DNA from: Ramlibacter sp.
GTDB lineage: Bacteria > Pseudomonadota > Gammaproteobacteria > Burkholderiales > Burkholderiaceae_C
Assembly: GCA_016713005.1 (NCBI GenBank)
Contig: JADJPY010000016.1
Coordinates: forward strand, 1 to 64,000
Direction: 5' to 3'
DNA length: 64,000 nt
Shown here: positions 33,954-43,326 of the stretch, piece after piece
How positions within the stretch are numbered: the first letter of the stretch is position 1
Layout: every line of letters starts with the position of its first letter
Notes under the pieces: generated by a model
Seen by the model: the letters and a program-made list of their open reading frames with translations, nothing else
Databases searched by the model: none
What the model was told of the DNA's origin: nothing
Position numbers and translations under genes: made by a program

Positions 33954-35531
33954 ATGAAACCTTTGCTTCGTTGGCTGGCCACCTTGTTGCAGCGTCTGCT
34001 TGCGCAGTTCGTTGCCCGGCGTCCGAACCAGGCAAGCCCGGATGGCCCGGCGTCTGCGCTGCCAACCCGCTCCCCGCCCGCCATTGAGACGGCGGCAAGG
34101 TCCTGCGCCAGCGTCATCATTCCCGCACTCAATGAAGCGACCCGCATAGCCGAGGTTGTCGCCTACGCCTTGTCGGACCCGGCCACGGCCGAGGTTCTGG
34201 TGATCGACGACAGCTCCATCGACCAGACCGCGAACCTGGCTCGGGCTGCCGGTGCCAAAGTGATCACCAGCACCATGTTGGGCAAGGGTGCGTCCATGCA
34301 GGACGGCGCGCGCCTTGCCCAGTGCAGCTTGCTGGTCTACCTGGATGGGGATCTCAGCGGCCTGCGGCCCGGCATCGTTTCGGACTTGTGCAGGCCCCTG
34401 CTGCAGGACACGGCCGATTTCGTCAAAGCCAGGTTCGGACGCAGCGGTGGGCGCGTGACGGAACTGACGGCCAAGCCAATGCTCAAGATCTTCTTTCCGG
34501 AGCTGGCTCACATCGTCCAGCCACTGGGGGGCATCGTCGCCACCCGGCGTTCGCTTCTGCAGGGCTTGCAATTCGAAGATGGCTACGGCGTCGATGTCGG
34601 GCTGTTGGTGGACGCACACCTGTGCGGCGCCCGCATCACGGAAGTGGACATCGGAACCATCGAACACGACAGCCAGCCCTTGCACGACCTCGCCCTGATG
34701 GCCAACGAGATCGGACGGGTGATTTTCGGGCGTGCCCGATCCGCGGGCCGCCTCCACATCGACCAGATTTCTGCGATGTACGAGTCCCAACGCCAGGCGG
34801 CTGCGGGCATCGACTACGTTTTGACCCGAAGGCGCAACCGCCAGCGACTGTTGTTGCTCGACATGGACGGCACCATCACGGAAACGAACTATGTCCGGGA
34901 GTTGGCCCGGGTCACCGGGCATCAGCAAGAACTCGATGACTTGATGGTGGACACCCTGGACGCAAACACCCGTGTTTCACGAGTGGCCGCGATGTTTCGC
35001 TTCGTCCACAAGCAACAGTTCACGCAGGTCGCTCGCGAGCTGGGCATCCGGCCTGGCGTGATCGACTTTGTCAACCAGGTGCGACGCCGAGGGTTCATGG
35101 TGGGCGTGGTCACGCACAGCTACTTTATTGCGGCAGAGCTCATCCGACGGCGCATATTTGCCGATTTCGCCATGGCGCACACCCTCCAGTTCGAGCAGGA
35201 TGTGTGCACCGGACAGGTACGCATCAATTCGGGATTCCTTGCCGATGGGGTCGGAACAGGGGCCATGTGCAAGAGCCACCTGCTCCGGCGCTTTCTTGAC
35301 GACCCCACGACACCCAGGATCCAGTTGTCCTGGGTTATCGGCAGTCAAGCCGAGGACCTTCCCCTGATGCGTCTTGCCAACCGGGCCTTTGCGTTTGGCT
35401 CGGGCGACCCCCGACTGCGCGGGCAGGACGGGATAACGGTCATCGATTCTTTCAACGACCTGTTGGCCCTGCTGCCAGACCATGAACTGGTGACAGCGCC
35501 GGTGCGGACCGCGAACGACGCATCGCCCTAA
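33954..35531 (+). CDS. Fused family-2-like glycosyltransferase and HAD phosphatase
   Basis: 525 residues with two enzymatic halves. The first (about 50-260) is a GT-A glycosyltransferase: SVIIPALNEATRIAEVVAYA, VLVIDDSSIDQTANLARAAG, a GKGASMQDG step and the metal motif YLDGDLSG near residue 129. It resembles glucosyl-3-phosphoglycerate synthases. The second (about 298-510) is a HAD hydrolase: LLLLDMDGTITETNYVRELA (nucleophile Asp near 301), VVTHSYF, a Lys in CKSHLLRRFL and VIGSQAEDLPLMRLANRAFA. A synthase-phosphatase fusion would make a sugar phosphate conjugate and dephosphorylate it in one protein, for example glucosylglycerate. The product is inferred. AAGGAA precedes the ATG at 33954. Confidence 0.8.
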   Translation: MKPLLRWLATLLQRLLAQFVARRPNQASPDGPASALPTRSPPAIETAARSCASVIIPALNEATRIAEVVAYALSDPATAEVLVIDDSSIDQTANLARAAGAKVITSTMLGKGASMQDGARLAQCSLLVYLDGDLSGLRPGIVSDLCRPLLQDTADFVKARFGRSGGRVTELTAKPMLKIFFPELAHIVQPLGGIVATRRSLLQGLQFEDGYGVDVGLLVDAHLCGARITEVDIGTIEHDSQPLHDLALMANEIGRVIFGRARSAGRLHIDQISAMYESQRQAAAGIDYVLTRRRNRQRLLLLDMDGTITETNYVRELARVTGHQQELDDLMVDTLDANTRVSRVAAMFRFVHKQQFTQVARELGIRPGVIDFVNQVRRRGFMVGVVTHSYFIAAELIRRRIFADFAMAHTLQFEQDVCTGQVRINSGFLADGVGTGAMCKSHLLRRFLDDPTTPRIQLSWVIGSQAEDLPLMRLANRAFAFGSGDPRLRGQDGITVIDSFNDLLALLPDHELVTAPVRTANDASP

Positions 35532-35558
35532 CGCGCTCCGAGGCTTGGCCGATAGCGC

Positions 35559-38500
35559 CTAGCCCACCCAGCGGCGCGCGTTGCGCCAGATCCGCATCCA
35601 GGGGCTGTGCGCATCCGGATCACCGCTGGTCCAGCTCATCTGGATGTTGCGGAACACCCGTTCGGGGTGCGGCATCAGCGCGGTGAAGCGGCCGTCGGCC
35701 GTGGTCACGCCGGTCAGGCCACCCGGGCTGCCGTTGGGGTTGAACGGATAGGCCTCGGTGGGCGCACCGGTGTTGTCCAGGTAGCGCATCGCGGCGATGG
35801 CTGCGGCCGGGTTACCCCGGTACGCAAAATTGGCAAAACCTTCGCCGTGCGCCACGGCAATCGGCAGGCGGCTGCCAGCCATGCCCTGGAAGAACAGGCT
35901 GGGCGACTCCAGCACCTCCACCAGCGAGAGGCGCGCCTCAAAGCGCTCGCTGCGGTTGGTGGTGAAGCGCGGCCAGTCCTGCGCGCCGGGGATGATGTCG
36001 GCCAGTTCGGCAAACATCTGGCAGCCGTTGCACACGCCCAGGCCGAAGGTGTCGGGGCGTGCGAAGAAGGCCTTGAACTGGTCGGCCAGCACCGGGTTGA
36101 AGGTGATGCTGCGGGCCCAGCCAATGCCGGCGCCCAGCGTGTCGCCATAAGAGAAGCCACCACAGGCCACCACGCCCTTGAAGTCCGCCAGCCGGGCGCG
36201 ACCAGACTGCAGGTCCGTCATGTGCACGTCGTAGGCGTCGAAGCCGGCCTCGGTGAAGGTGTAGGCCATCTCCACATGGGAGTTGACGCCCTGCTCGCGC
36301 AGGATGGCCACCTTGGGACGGCTGAGGTTCAGATACGGTGCTGCGGGGTTTTCGGCGGGGTCAAACGCCAACGCCACATGCAGGCCCGGGTTGGCCGGAT
36401 CGCCGGCGGCGGCGTGCTCGGCATCCGCGCAGGCCGGGTTGTCGCGCTGCTGGCAGATTTTCCAGCTCACACTGTCCCATACCTGGTGCAAATCTGCGAG
36501 TTTGGCGCTGAAAACCGACTTGCTGTCCCGCCAGACTTGCACCTCTGCAGCAACAGCGCCGTCGGCCGGCGACTCCGCACCCGGTCTGGATGCCCGCGGC
36601 CAGGCCTGGCTCTGGACCTTGCCGACAAAGTGGCTGTGCCGGCTGAGGCCGTGCTCGCGCAAGGTCTGCATGACCTCATTGCGCTCGGCCGTGCGCACCT
36701 GCAGCAGCACGCCCAGCTCTTCGCTGAACAGCGCCTTGAGCGTGAGCTCTTCGCGGCGCGCACCCACCTGTCCGGCCCAGTTCTTGGCGTCGCCGGTGTC
36801 CATGCGGCTGTCGGAAATGCCGTCGCCCTCGACCACCAGCATGTCCACATTCAGTGCCACGCCCACCTGGCCCGCAAACGCCATCTCGCAGGCGGCCGCA
36901 AACAGGCCGCCGTCGCTGCGGTCGTGGTAGGCCAGGATCTGGCCTTTGGCGCGCAGGGCATTCACCGCCTTGACCAGGCCCGCCAGGTCCTGCGCGTCCT
37001 CCAGATCGGGCACCTCGTCGCCGGTCTGGCCCATCGTTTGCGCCAGGATGCTGCCGCCCATGCGGTTGCGGCCGTGGCCCAGGTCCACCAGCACCAGCGT
37101 GGTGTCTGGCTCGGTGGCGCAAAGCTGCGGCGTCAGAGTGCCGCGCACATCCGCCAGCGTGGCAAAGGCGCTCACGATCAGGCTGACCGGCGAGGTGACT
37201 TTTTTCTGCGCGCCGTCTCCCGTGGGGCCCTGCTCCTGCCACTGCGTGCGCATCGAAAGACTGTCCTTGCCCACCGGAATGCTGATGCCGAGGGCCGGGC
37301 ACAGTTCCATGCCCACCGCCTTGACGGTGGCGTACAGCGCCGCGTCTTCGCCGATTTCCCCGCACGCGGCCATCCAGTTGGCCGACAACTTGACGCGGGA
37401 CAGCTCGATCGGGGCGGCCAGCAGGTTGGTGATGGCCTCGGCCACCGCCATGCGCCCGGATGCCGGCGCGTTGATCGACGCCAGCGGCGTGCGCTCACCC
37501 ATGCTCATGGCCTCGCCGGCAAACCCGGCGTAGTCGGCCAGGGTCACGGCACAGTCGGCCACCGGCACCTGCCAGGGGCCGACCATCTGGTCGCGGTGGC
37601 TCAAACCACCCACGGTGCGGTCGCCAATGGTGATGAGAAAGCGCTTGGACGCCACAGTGGGGTGGCTCAGCACGGCGATCGCGGCGTCCTGCAGCTTCAC
37701 GCCGGTCAGGTCCAGCGGCTGGAAGCGGCGTGCCACCGTCTTCACATCCCGATGCATCTTGGGCGGCTTGCCCAAGAGGACATCCATGGGCATGTTGACC
37801 GGGCTTTGCTGCCCGTCGTCTGCCAGAACCAGCTGCCGGTCCTCGGTCGCCACACCGACGACGGCAAACGGGCAGCGCTCCCGCTCGCAGAAGCTGCGGA
37901 ACAGCTCCAGCGATTCGGGCGCGATGGCCATCACGTAGCGTTCCTGGCTCTCGTTGCACCAGATCTCGCGGGGCGACATGCCGGACTCTTCCAGCGGCAC
38001 GGCCCTCAAGTCAAAGCGGGCGCCGCGGCCGGCGTCGTTGGTCAGCTCGGGGAAAGCATTGCTCAGGCCGCCGGCGCCCACATCGTGGATCGCCAGGATG
38101 GGGTTGGCCTCGCCCTGCGCCCAGCAGTGGTTGATGACCTCCTGGGCACGACGCTCGATCTCCGGATTGCCGCGTTGCACCGAGTCAAAGTCCAGCTCGG
38201 CCGCGTTGGCGCCGGTGGCCATGGAGCTGGCCGCGCTGCCGCCCATGCCGATGCGCATGCCCGGGCCGCCCAGCTGGACCAGCAGCGAGCCGGCGGGGAA
38301 TTCGATCTTCTTCGTCAGCCGCGCGTCGATTTGCCCCAAGCCGCCCGCAATCATGATGGGCTTGTGGTAGCCGCGCTGCACCGTGTCCACATCGCTGGCC
38401 ACAGCCTGCTCGTATTCGCGGAAGTACCCCAGCAGGTTGGGACGGCCGAACTCGTTGTTGAAGGCGGCGCCACCCAGCGGGCCTTCGGTCATGATCTGCA

Positions 38501-39623
38501 GCGGGCTGGCGATATGCCCGGGCTTGCCGCCCGGCGCATCCGACCAGCCGCCCCAGAGCTTGGACACGGTAAAGCCGGTCAGGCCCGCCTTGGGCTTGCT
38601 GCCCCGGCCGGTGGCGCCCTCGTCGCGGATCTCGCCACCTGCACCGGTGCTGGCGCCGGGGAAGGGGCTGATCGCGGTGGGGTGGTTGTGGGTCTCCACC
38701 TTCATCAGGACATGGGCCGTTTCGCTATGTTTTTGATAGCGGTTCAGGTCCATTCCACGGGGGCTGGAGGCCGATTTGGCCATGAAACGCTCGATCGGGC
38801 CCCCTTCCATCACCGAGGCGTTGTCCGAATAGGCCACCACCATGTGCTGCGGGCTGGTCTGGTGGGTGTGGCGGATCATCCCGAACAGGCTCTTGTCCTG
38901 CGCCATGCCGTCGATGGTGAAGCTGGCATTGAAGATCTTGTGGCGGCAGTGCTCGCTGTTGGCCTGCGCAAACATCATCAGTTCCACATCGGTGGGGTTG
39001 CGCCTGAGGCCCTGGAATGCGTTGACCAGGTAGTCGATCTCGTCGTCGGCCAGCGCCAGGCCAAAGGTCTGGTTGGCCGCCTCCAGCGCGGCGCGCCCGC
39101 CGCCCAGCACGTCCACATGGGCCATGGGCGCGGGCTGCAGCTCGGTAAAGAGGTGTTGCGCCTGCGCACGACCTTCGAGAACGCTTTCCGTCATTCGGTC
39201 GTGCAAAAGCGCGGCGATGGCGGCCCGCTGGCTGGCGTCCAGCGCCGGCTTGCCGCCCAGCAATCCGCCCTTGAGGGTCAGCCGGTATTCGGTGATGCGC
39301 TCGACCCTGCGCAACGCAATGCCGCAGTTGTGGGCAATGTCGGTGGCCTTGCTGGCCCAGGGCGAAACGGTGCCCAGTCGAGGCGTCACCACAAACAGTT
39401 CGCCCGCCTGGGGCCCGCTGTAGGGGTCACCGTAGACCAGCAGCGCGGCCAGGCGCTCCTGCTCGGCGCTGGACAAGGGGTGGTCGGTTGCGACCAGATG
39501 CACGAATCGAGCGTCGACCGCTGCGACTTTCCCCTCGACCGCCTGCAGGCGCGGCAGGAGTTGCTGGGCCCGGAACGCGCTGAGCGCGTTGCCGCCTTCG
39601 AACGGGGTGGTGTGCAGGGTCAC
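35559..39623 (-). CDS. purL: Phosphoribosylformylglycinamidine synthase (FGAM synthase)
   Basis: About 1,354 residues, the long single-chain proteobacterial PurL; fourth step of purine synthesis. Seen are HVLMKVETHNHPTAISPFPG in the first synthase lobe, the Gly-rich GGPGMRIGMGGSAASSM, NPILAIHDVGAGGLSNAFPE, and the C-terminal glutaminase with VVACGGFSYGDTLGAGIGWA, the nucleophile in LGVCNGCQMFAEL and PHPERVFR. GTG at 39623 is preferred because VTLHTTPFEGGNALSAFRAQ is the usual N-terminus. A longer frame to 39737 would overlap map. A dispersed element (38724-38778) encodes AKSASSPRGMDLNRYQKHSE just before the ETHNHP motif. Confidence 0.94.
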   Translation of the reverse strand: MTLHTTPFEGGNALSAFRAQQLLPRLQAVEGKVAAVDARFVHLVATDHPLSSAEQERLAALLVYGDPYSGPQAGELFVVTPRLGTVSPWASKATDIAHNCGIALRRVERITEYRLTLKGGLLGGKPALDASQRAAIAALLHDRMTESVLEGRAQAQHLFTELQPAPMAHVDVLGGGRAALEAANQTFGLALADDEIDYLVNAFQGLRRNPTDVELMMFAQANSEHCRHKIFNASFTIDGMAQDKSLFGMIRHTHQTSPQHMVVAYSDNASVMEGGPIERFMAKSASSPRGMDLNRYQKHSETAHVLMKVETHNHPTAISPFPGASTGAGGEIRDEGATGRGSKPKAGLTGFTVSKLWGGWSDAPGGKPGHIASPLQIMTEGPLGGAAFNNEFGRPNLLGYFREYEQAVASDVDTVQRGYHKPIMIAGGLGQIDARLTKKIEFPAGSLLVQLGGPGMRIGMGGSAASSMATGANAAELDFDSVQRGNPEIERRAQEVINHCWAQGEANPILAIHDVGAGGLSNAFPELTNDAGRGARFDLRAVPLEESGMSPREIWCNESQERYVMAIAPESLELFRSFCERERCPFAVVGVATEDRQLVLADDGQQSPVNMPMDVLLGKPPKMHRDVKTVARRFQPLDLTGVKLQDAAIAVLSHPTVASKRFLITIGDRTVGGLSHRDQMVGPWQVPVADCAVTLADYAGFAGEAMSMGERTPLASINAPASGRMAVAEAITNLLAAPIELSRVKLSANWMAACGEIGEDAALYATVKAVGMELCPALGISIPVGKDSLSMRTQWQEQGPTGDGAQKKVTSPVSLIVSAFATLADVRGTLTPQLCATEPDTTLVLVDLGHGRNRMGGSILAQTMGQTGDEVPDLEDAQDLAGLVKAVNALRAKGQILAYHDRSDGGLFAAACEMAFAGQVGVALNVDMLVVEGDGISDSRMDTGDAKNWAGQVGARREELTLKALFSEELGVLLQVRTAERNEVMQTLREHGLSRHSHFVGKVQSQAWPRASRPGAESPADGAVAAEVQVWRDSKSVFSAKLADLHQVWDSVSWKICQQRDNPACADAEHAAAGDPANPGLHVALAFDPAENPAAPYLNLSRPKVAILREQGVNSHVEMAYTFTEAGFDAYDVHMTDLQSGRARLADFKGVVACGGFSYGDTLGAGIGWARSITFNPVLADQFKAFFARPDTFGLGVCNGCQMFAELADIIPGAQDWPRFTTNRSERFEARLSLVEVLESPSLFFQGMAGSRLPIAVAHGEGFANFAYRGNPAAAIAAMRYLDNTGAPTEAYPFNPNGSPGGLTGVTTADGRFTALMPHPERVFRNIQMSWTSGDPDAHSPWMRIWRNARRWVG
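38724..38778 (-). repeat. Dispersed palindromic element, copy 5 (inside purL)
   Basis: Minus-strand order AAATCGGCCTCC, AGCCCCCGTGGA, ATGGACCTGAACC, then GCTATCAAAAACATAGC (38724-38740). It is in the sense orientation and in frame, in a surface segment that is variable in the family, directly before a catalytic region. Confidence 0.87.
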
Positions 39624-39712
39624 GTGGTGGCCTTGAGGTTTGCCGGCGCCGCGCTGAATGGGCGACTCCGTGAAAACCCTCAATTCTACGGGCAGGGAAA
39701 TCGTGGCCCTGA

Positions 39713-39718
39713 GATAAT
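39713..39718 (+). promoter_or_regulatory. Candidate -10 of a leaderless map promoter
   Basis: GATAAT followed by CACGCCCC and the map ATG at 39727, with no Shine-Dalgarno. The spacing and sequence match the yciB case (29574) except for one base. Confidence 0.4.
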
Positions 39719-39726
39719 CACGCCCC

Positions 39727-40530
39727 ATGAGCATCACCTACAAAGACGCAGAAGGCGTCCAGGGCATGCGCACCGCGGGCCGCCTGGCCTCCGAGGTGCT
39801 CGACTACCTGACCCCCCACGTCAAGCCCGGCATCACCACCGCCGAACTGGACCGCCTGGCGCACATCTACATGACCCAGGTGCAGGGCACCATTCCCGCG
39901 CCGCTGAACTACCAGCCACCGGGCTACACCCCCTACCCCAAGTCGATCTGCACCTCGGTCAACCATGTGGTCTGCCACGGCATCCCCAACGACAAGCCCC
40001 TGCGCAAGGGCGACGCGCTGAACATCGACATCACCGTCATCAAGGACGGCTGGCACGGCGACACCAGCCGCATGTTCCTGGTGGGCGAGACCTCCATCGC
40101 CGCCAAACGCCTGTGCGCCCTGACCTACGACGCGATGTGGCATGGCATCGTGCAGGTCAAGCCCGGCGCCCGGCTTGGCGACATCGGCTGGGCCATCCAG
40201 AAGTTCGCCGAGAGCAACGGTTTTTCCGTGGTGCGCGAGTTCTGCGGCCACGGCATCGGGCGCACCTTCCACGAGGAGCCGCAGGTCCTGCACTACGGCA
40301 AGCCCGGCACCCTGGACGAGCTCAAGCCCGGCATGACCTTCACCATCGAACCCATGATCAATGCCGGGCGCAAGGACATCAAGGAGATGGGCGACGGCTG
40401 GACCATCGTGACCAAGGACCATTCGCTGTCGGCCCAGTGGGAGCACACCGTGCTGGTCACCGAAACCGGCTGGGAAGTGCTGACGCAGTCCGCCGGCAGC
40501 CCGCCGCCGCCGCCGTTCGTGCATTCATGA
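39727..40530 (+). CDS. map: Type I methionine aminopeptidase
   Basis: 267 residues. Removes the initiator Met from new proteins using a dinuclear metal site. The metal ligands and context are visible: NIDITVIKDGWHGDTSRMF (two Asp), EFCGHGIGRTFHEEPQVLHY (His) and MTFTIEPMINAG (Glu), with the last Glu in WEHTVLVTETG. The start at 39727 gives the standard MSITYKDAEGVQGMR. The C-terminus has a short Pro run (SPPPPPFVHS). Its stop overlaps the glnD ATG (ATGA at 40527-40530), as in many Burkholderiales. Confidence 0.96.
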   Translation: MSITYKDAEGVQGMRTAGRLASEVLDYLTPHVKPGITTAELDRLAHIYMTQVQGTIPAPLNYQPPGYTPYPKSICTSVNHVVCHGIPNDKPLRKGDALNIDITVIKDGWHGDTSRMFLVGETSIAAKRLCALTYDAMWHGIVQVKPGARLGDIGWAIQKFAESNGFSVVREFCGHGIGRTFHEEPQVLHYGKPGTLDELKPGMTFTIEPMINAGRKDIKEMGDGWTIVTKDHSLSAQWEHTVLVTETGWEVLTQSAGSPPPPPFVHS

Positions 40531-43121
40531 GCAATGCGTTGCGCGAGTCCTACCGCGCGAACCGCTCGCAGTGGCTGCAAAAGCTGCAGACCTGCGGCGC
40601 CAGCGCCCGCGGCGTGCGCTCCGTGCTGCAGTCGCTCGCCCGGGAAGCCGACACCACCCTGACCGCCCTGTGGCGCGCCGCCGGATTGCCCGCAGGCTGC
40701 GCCCTGGTGGCCGTGGGCGGCTTTGGCCGCGGCGAGCTGTTCCCGCATTCGGACGTGGACGTGCTGCTGCTGCTGCCCGACCACCTGGCACCCGACAACG
40801 ACCCGGCCCTCAAGCAGCAGCTGGAGTCGTTCATCGGCAGCTGCTGGGACACCGGGCTGGAGATCGGCTCCAGCGTGCGCAGCGTGAGCGAGTGCGTGGC
40901 CGAGGCCGCGCGCGACGTGACGGTGCAAACCTCGCTGCTGGAGTCGCGCCTGGTCACGGGCCACCGGCCGCTGTATGCGCAGTTCCGCCGGCGCTTCAAG
41001 GCCGCGCTGGACCCGCGCGCCTTCTTTGTGGCCAAGACGCTGGAGCTGCGCCAGCGCCACACCAAGTACGAGGACACACCCTATTCCCTGGAGCCCAACT
41101 GCAAGGAGTCGCCCGGCGGCCTGCGCGACCTGCAGGTCATCCTGTGGGTGGCCAAGGCGGCGGGCTACGGCAAGAGCTGGGACGAACTGGCGCGCCGCGG
41201 CCTGGCCACACCGCTCGAGGCGCGCCAGATCAAGCGCAACGAGGCGCTGCTGAGCCTGATCCGCGCCCGGCTGCACCTGCTGGCGCAGCGCCGCGAGGAC
41301 CGGCTGATCTTTGACCTGCAGACGGCGGTGGCGGAATCCTTTGGCTTCACCGCGCAATCAGGCGCCACTGGCGCGGGAGCCCGCCCGCTGCCTGTCAGGG
41401 CCAGTGAGGCCCTGATGAAGCGCTACTACTGGGCCGCCAAGGCGGTGACCCAGCTCAACCAGATCCTGCTGCTGAACATCGAGGCACGGCTGAACCCCAG
41501 CACGCACGAGCCGCGCCCGATCAACGAGCGCTTCAGCGAGAAGGCGGGCATGATCGAGGTCGCCAGCGACGACCTGTACCTGCGCAAGCCGCACGCCGTG
41601 CTGGAAACCTTCCTGCTGTACCAGACCACGGTGGGCCTCAAGGGCCTGTCGGCGCGCACCCTGCGTGCCCTGTACAACGCCCGGGGCGTGATGGATGCAA
41701 GGTTCCGCAACGACCCGGTCAACCACCGCACCTTCCTGGACATCCTGCAGCAGCCCGAGGGCATCACGCATGCCATGCGGCTGATGAACCAGACCTCGGT
41801 GCTGGGGCGCTACCTGTGGGTGTTCCGCCGCATCGTGGGGCAGATGCAGCACGACCTGTTCCACGTCTACACGGTGGACCAGCACATCCTGATGGTGCTG
41901 CGCAACGTGCGCCGCTTCTTCATCGTGGAGCATTCCCACGAGTACCCGTTCTGCTCGCAGCTGGCCGGCGGCTGGGACAAGCCGTGGATCCTGTATGCGG
42001 CGGCGCTGTTCCACGACATCGCCAAGGGGCGCGGAGGTGACCACTCGGTGCTGGGCGGGCGCGATGTGCGCCGCTTCTGCCGGGTGCACGGCATCGAACG
42101 CGAGGACGCACGGCTGATCGAGTTCCTGGTCAACGAACACCTGACGATGAGCCGCATTGCCCAGAAGGAAGACCTGAGCAACCCGGACGTGATCGCTGCG
42201 TTCGCGCGGCGCGTGGGCAACGAGCGCTACCTCACTGCGCTGTACCTGCTGACGGTGGCCGACATCCGCGGCACCAGCCCCAAGGTCTGGAACGCCTGGA
42301 AGGGCAAGCTGCTGGAAGACCTGTACAAGTACACGCTGCGCACCCTGGGCGGACGCGCGCCCGATCCGGATGCCGAGGTGGAGGCACGCAAGCGCGAGGC
42401 GCTGGTGCAGCTGGCGCTCTTTGCCGAGCCGCACGAGGCGCACAAGGCGTTGTGGGACACGCTGGATGTGGGCTACTTCATGCGCCACGACGCCGGCGAC
42501 ATCGCCTGGCACGCCAAGCAGCTGTCGCGCCACGTGGGCTCGTCCGCGCCCATCGTGCGCGCCCGCATCTCGCCCGTGGGTGAAGGCCTGCAGGTGCTGG
42601 TGTACACACCCGACCAGGCCGACCTGTTCGCCCGCATCTGCGGATACTTTGACCAGGCTGGCTTCAGCATCCTGGACGCCAAGGTCCACACGGCGCGCAA
42701 CGGCTGGGCGCTGGACACCTTCCAGGTCGTCACCTCGATGCTGCCCGAGCACTACCGCGAGTTCATCAACATGGTGGAGTCGGGCCTCTCGCAAACACTG
42801 GAGCAGGCGGGCGCCCTGCCCGCACCCAGCCGCGGGCGGGTGTCGCGGCGGGTCAGGAGCTTTCCCGTCGCGCCGCGGGTGGACCTCCGCCCCGACGAAA
42901 AAGCCCAGCGCTGGCTGCTCAGCATCTCCGCCAGCGACCGGGTGGGCCTGCTGTACGCCATCGCCCGCGTGCTGGCCCGCCACAAGATCAACCTTCAACT
43001 GGCCAAGGTCACGACGCTGGGCGAGCGCGTCGAAGACACCTTCCTGATCGACGGGCCCGAGCTGCAGCACAACCGCGCCCAGATCGCCATCGAGACGGAG
43101 CTTCTCGAAGCGTTGGCGTAA
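40527..43121 (+). CDS. glnD: PII uridylyltransferase / uridylyl-removing enzyme
   Basis: 864 residues. Glutamine sensor that uridylylates and deuridylylates PII, setting nitrogen regulation. The nucleotidyltransferase site is GGFGRGELFPHSDVDVLLLL near residue 68. An HD phosphohydrolase domain has AALFHDIAKGRGGDHSVLGG near 495. Two ACT domains follow (VYTPDQADLFARICGYFDQA near 690 and SASDRVGLLYAIARVLARHK near 795). The start ATG lies in the map stop codon overlap. All domains are intact and the length is normal. The gene ends 26 bases before a TPP riboswitch that belongs to the next gene. Confidence 0.96.
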   Translation: MSNALRESYRANRSQWLQKLQTCGASARGVRSVLQSLAREADTTLTALWRAAGLPAGCALVAVGGFGRGELFPHSDVDVLLLLPDHLAPDNDPALKQQLESFIGSCWDTGLEIGSSVRSVSECVAEAARDVTVQTSLLESRLVTGHRPLYAQFRRRFKAALDPRAFFVAKTLELRQRHTKYEDTPYSLEPNCKESPGGLRDLQVILWVAKAAGYGKSWDELARRGLATPLEARQIKRNEALLSLIRARLHLLAQRREDRLIFDLQTAVAESFGFTAQSGATGAGARPLPVRASEALMKRYYWAAKAVTQLNQILLLNIEARLNPSTHEPRPINERFSEKAGMIEVASDDLYLRKPHAVLETFLLYQTTVGLKGLSARTLRALYNARGVMDARFRNDPVNHRTFLDILQQPEGITHAMRLMNQTSVLGRYLWVFRRIVGQMQHDLFHVYTVDQHILMVLRNVRRFFIVEHSHEYPFCSQLAGGWDKPWILYAAALFHDIAKGRGGDHSVLGGRDVRRFCRVHGIEREDARLIEFLVNEHLTMSRIAQKEDLSNPDVIAAFARRVGNERYLTALYLLTVADIRGTSPKVWNAWKGKLLEDLYKYTLRTLGGRAPDPDAEVEARKREALVQLALFAEPHEAHKALWDTLDVGYFMRHDAGDIAWHAKQLSRHVGSSAPIVRARISPVGEGLQVLVYTPDQADLFARICGYFDQAGFSILDAKVHTARNGWALDTFQVVTSMLPEHYREFINMVESGLSQTLEQAGALPAPSRGRVSRRVRSFPVAPRVDLRPDEKAQRWLLSISASDRVGLLYAIARVLARHKINLQLAKVTTLGERVEDTFLIDGPELQHNRAQIAIETELLEALA

Positions 43122-43146
43122 AATTCCGCCTGTCCTGCAAAGGACG

Positions 43147-43246
43147 TCCGCTAGGGGTGTTGTCCGGTTCCTCCGCAAGGAAGGCCCGGCGACTGAGAAA
43201 GTCCCTTTGAACCTGATTGAGGTAATCCTCGCGCAGGGAAGCAAGC
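43147..43246 (+). ncRNA. TPP riboswitch (THI element)
   Basis: Conserved pieces occur in order: AGGGGTG (43153-43159), a variable hairpin arm with TTCCTCCGCAAGGAA, CTGAGA (43193-43198), CCCTTTGAACCTGAT (43203-43217), GGTAAT (43221-43226) and GCGCAGGGAAGC (43231-43242). Just downstream an 8-base perfect hairpin (GCGGGCCG with CGGCCCGC, 43257-43278) without a U-run suggests control of translation start, not intrinsic termination. It precedes the TonB-dependent receptor at 43327. Confidence 0.93.
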
Positions 43247-43326
43247 TCTCCGGGCAGCGGGCCGACTCTCCGGCCCGCCCTGCAGTCCCGCAGCAAGCCG
43301 ACCTGCCATTTCGTGAACAGAGCGAC

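Noticed and set aside
35607..40526. A nearly 5-kb open frame on the plus strand in front of glnD, antisense to purL
   Set aside because: It is in frame with glnD only by chance. Its residues are His/Arg/Gln-rich shadow translation of purL and map, with no domain. High G+C makes such antisense frames common.
43257..43278. Hairpin after the TPP aptamer, considered as an intrinsic terminator
   Set aside because: The 8-bp GC stem is not followed by a U-run, so it is more likely an expression platform acting on translation.
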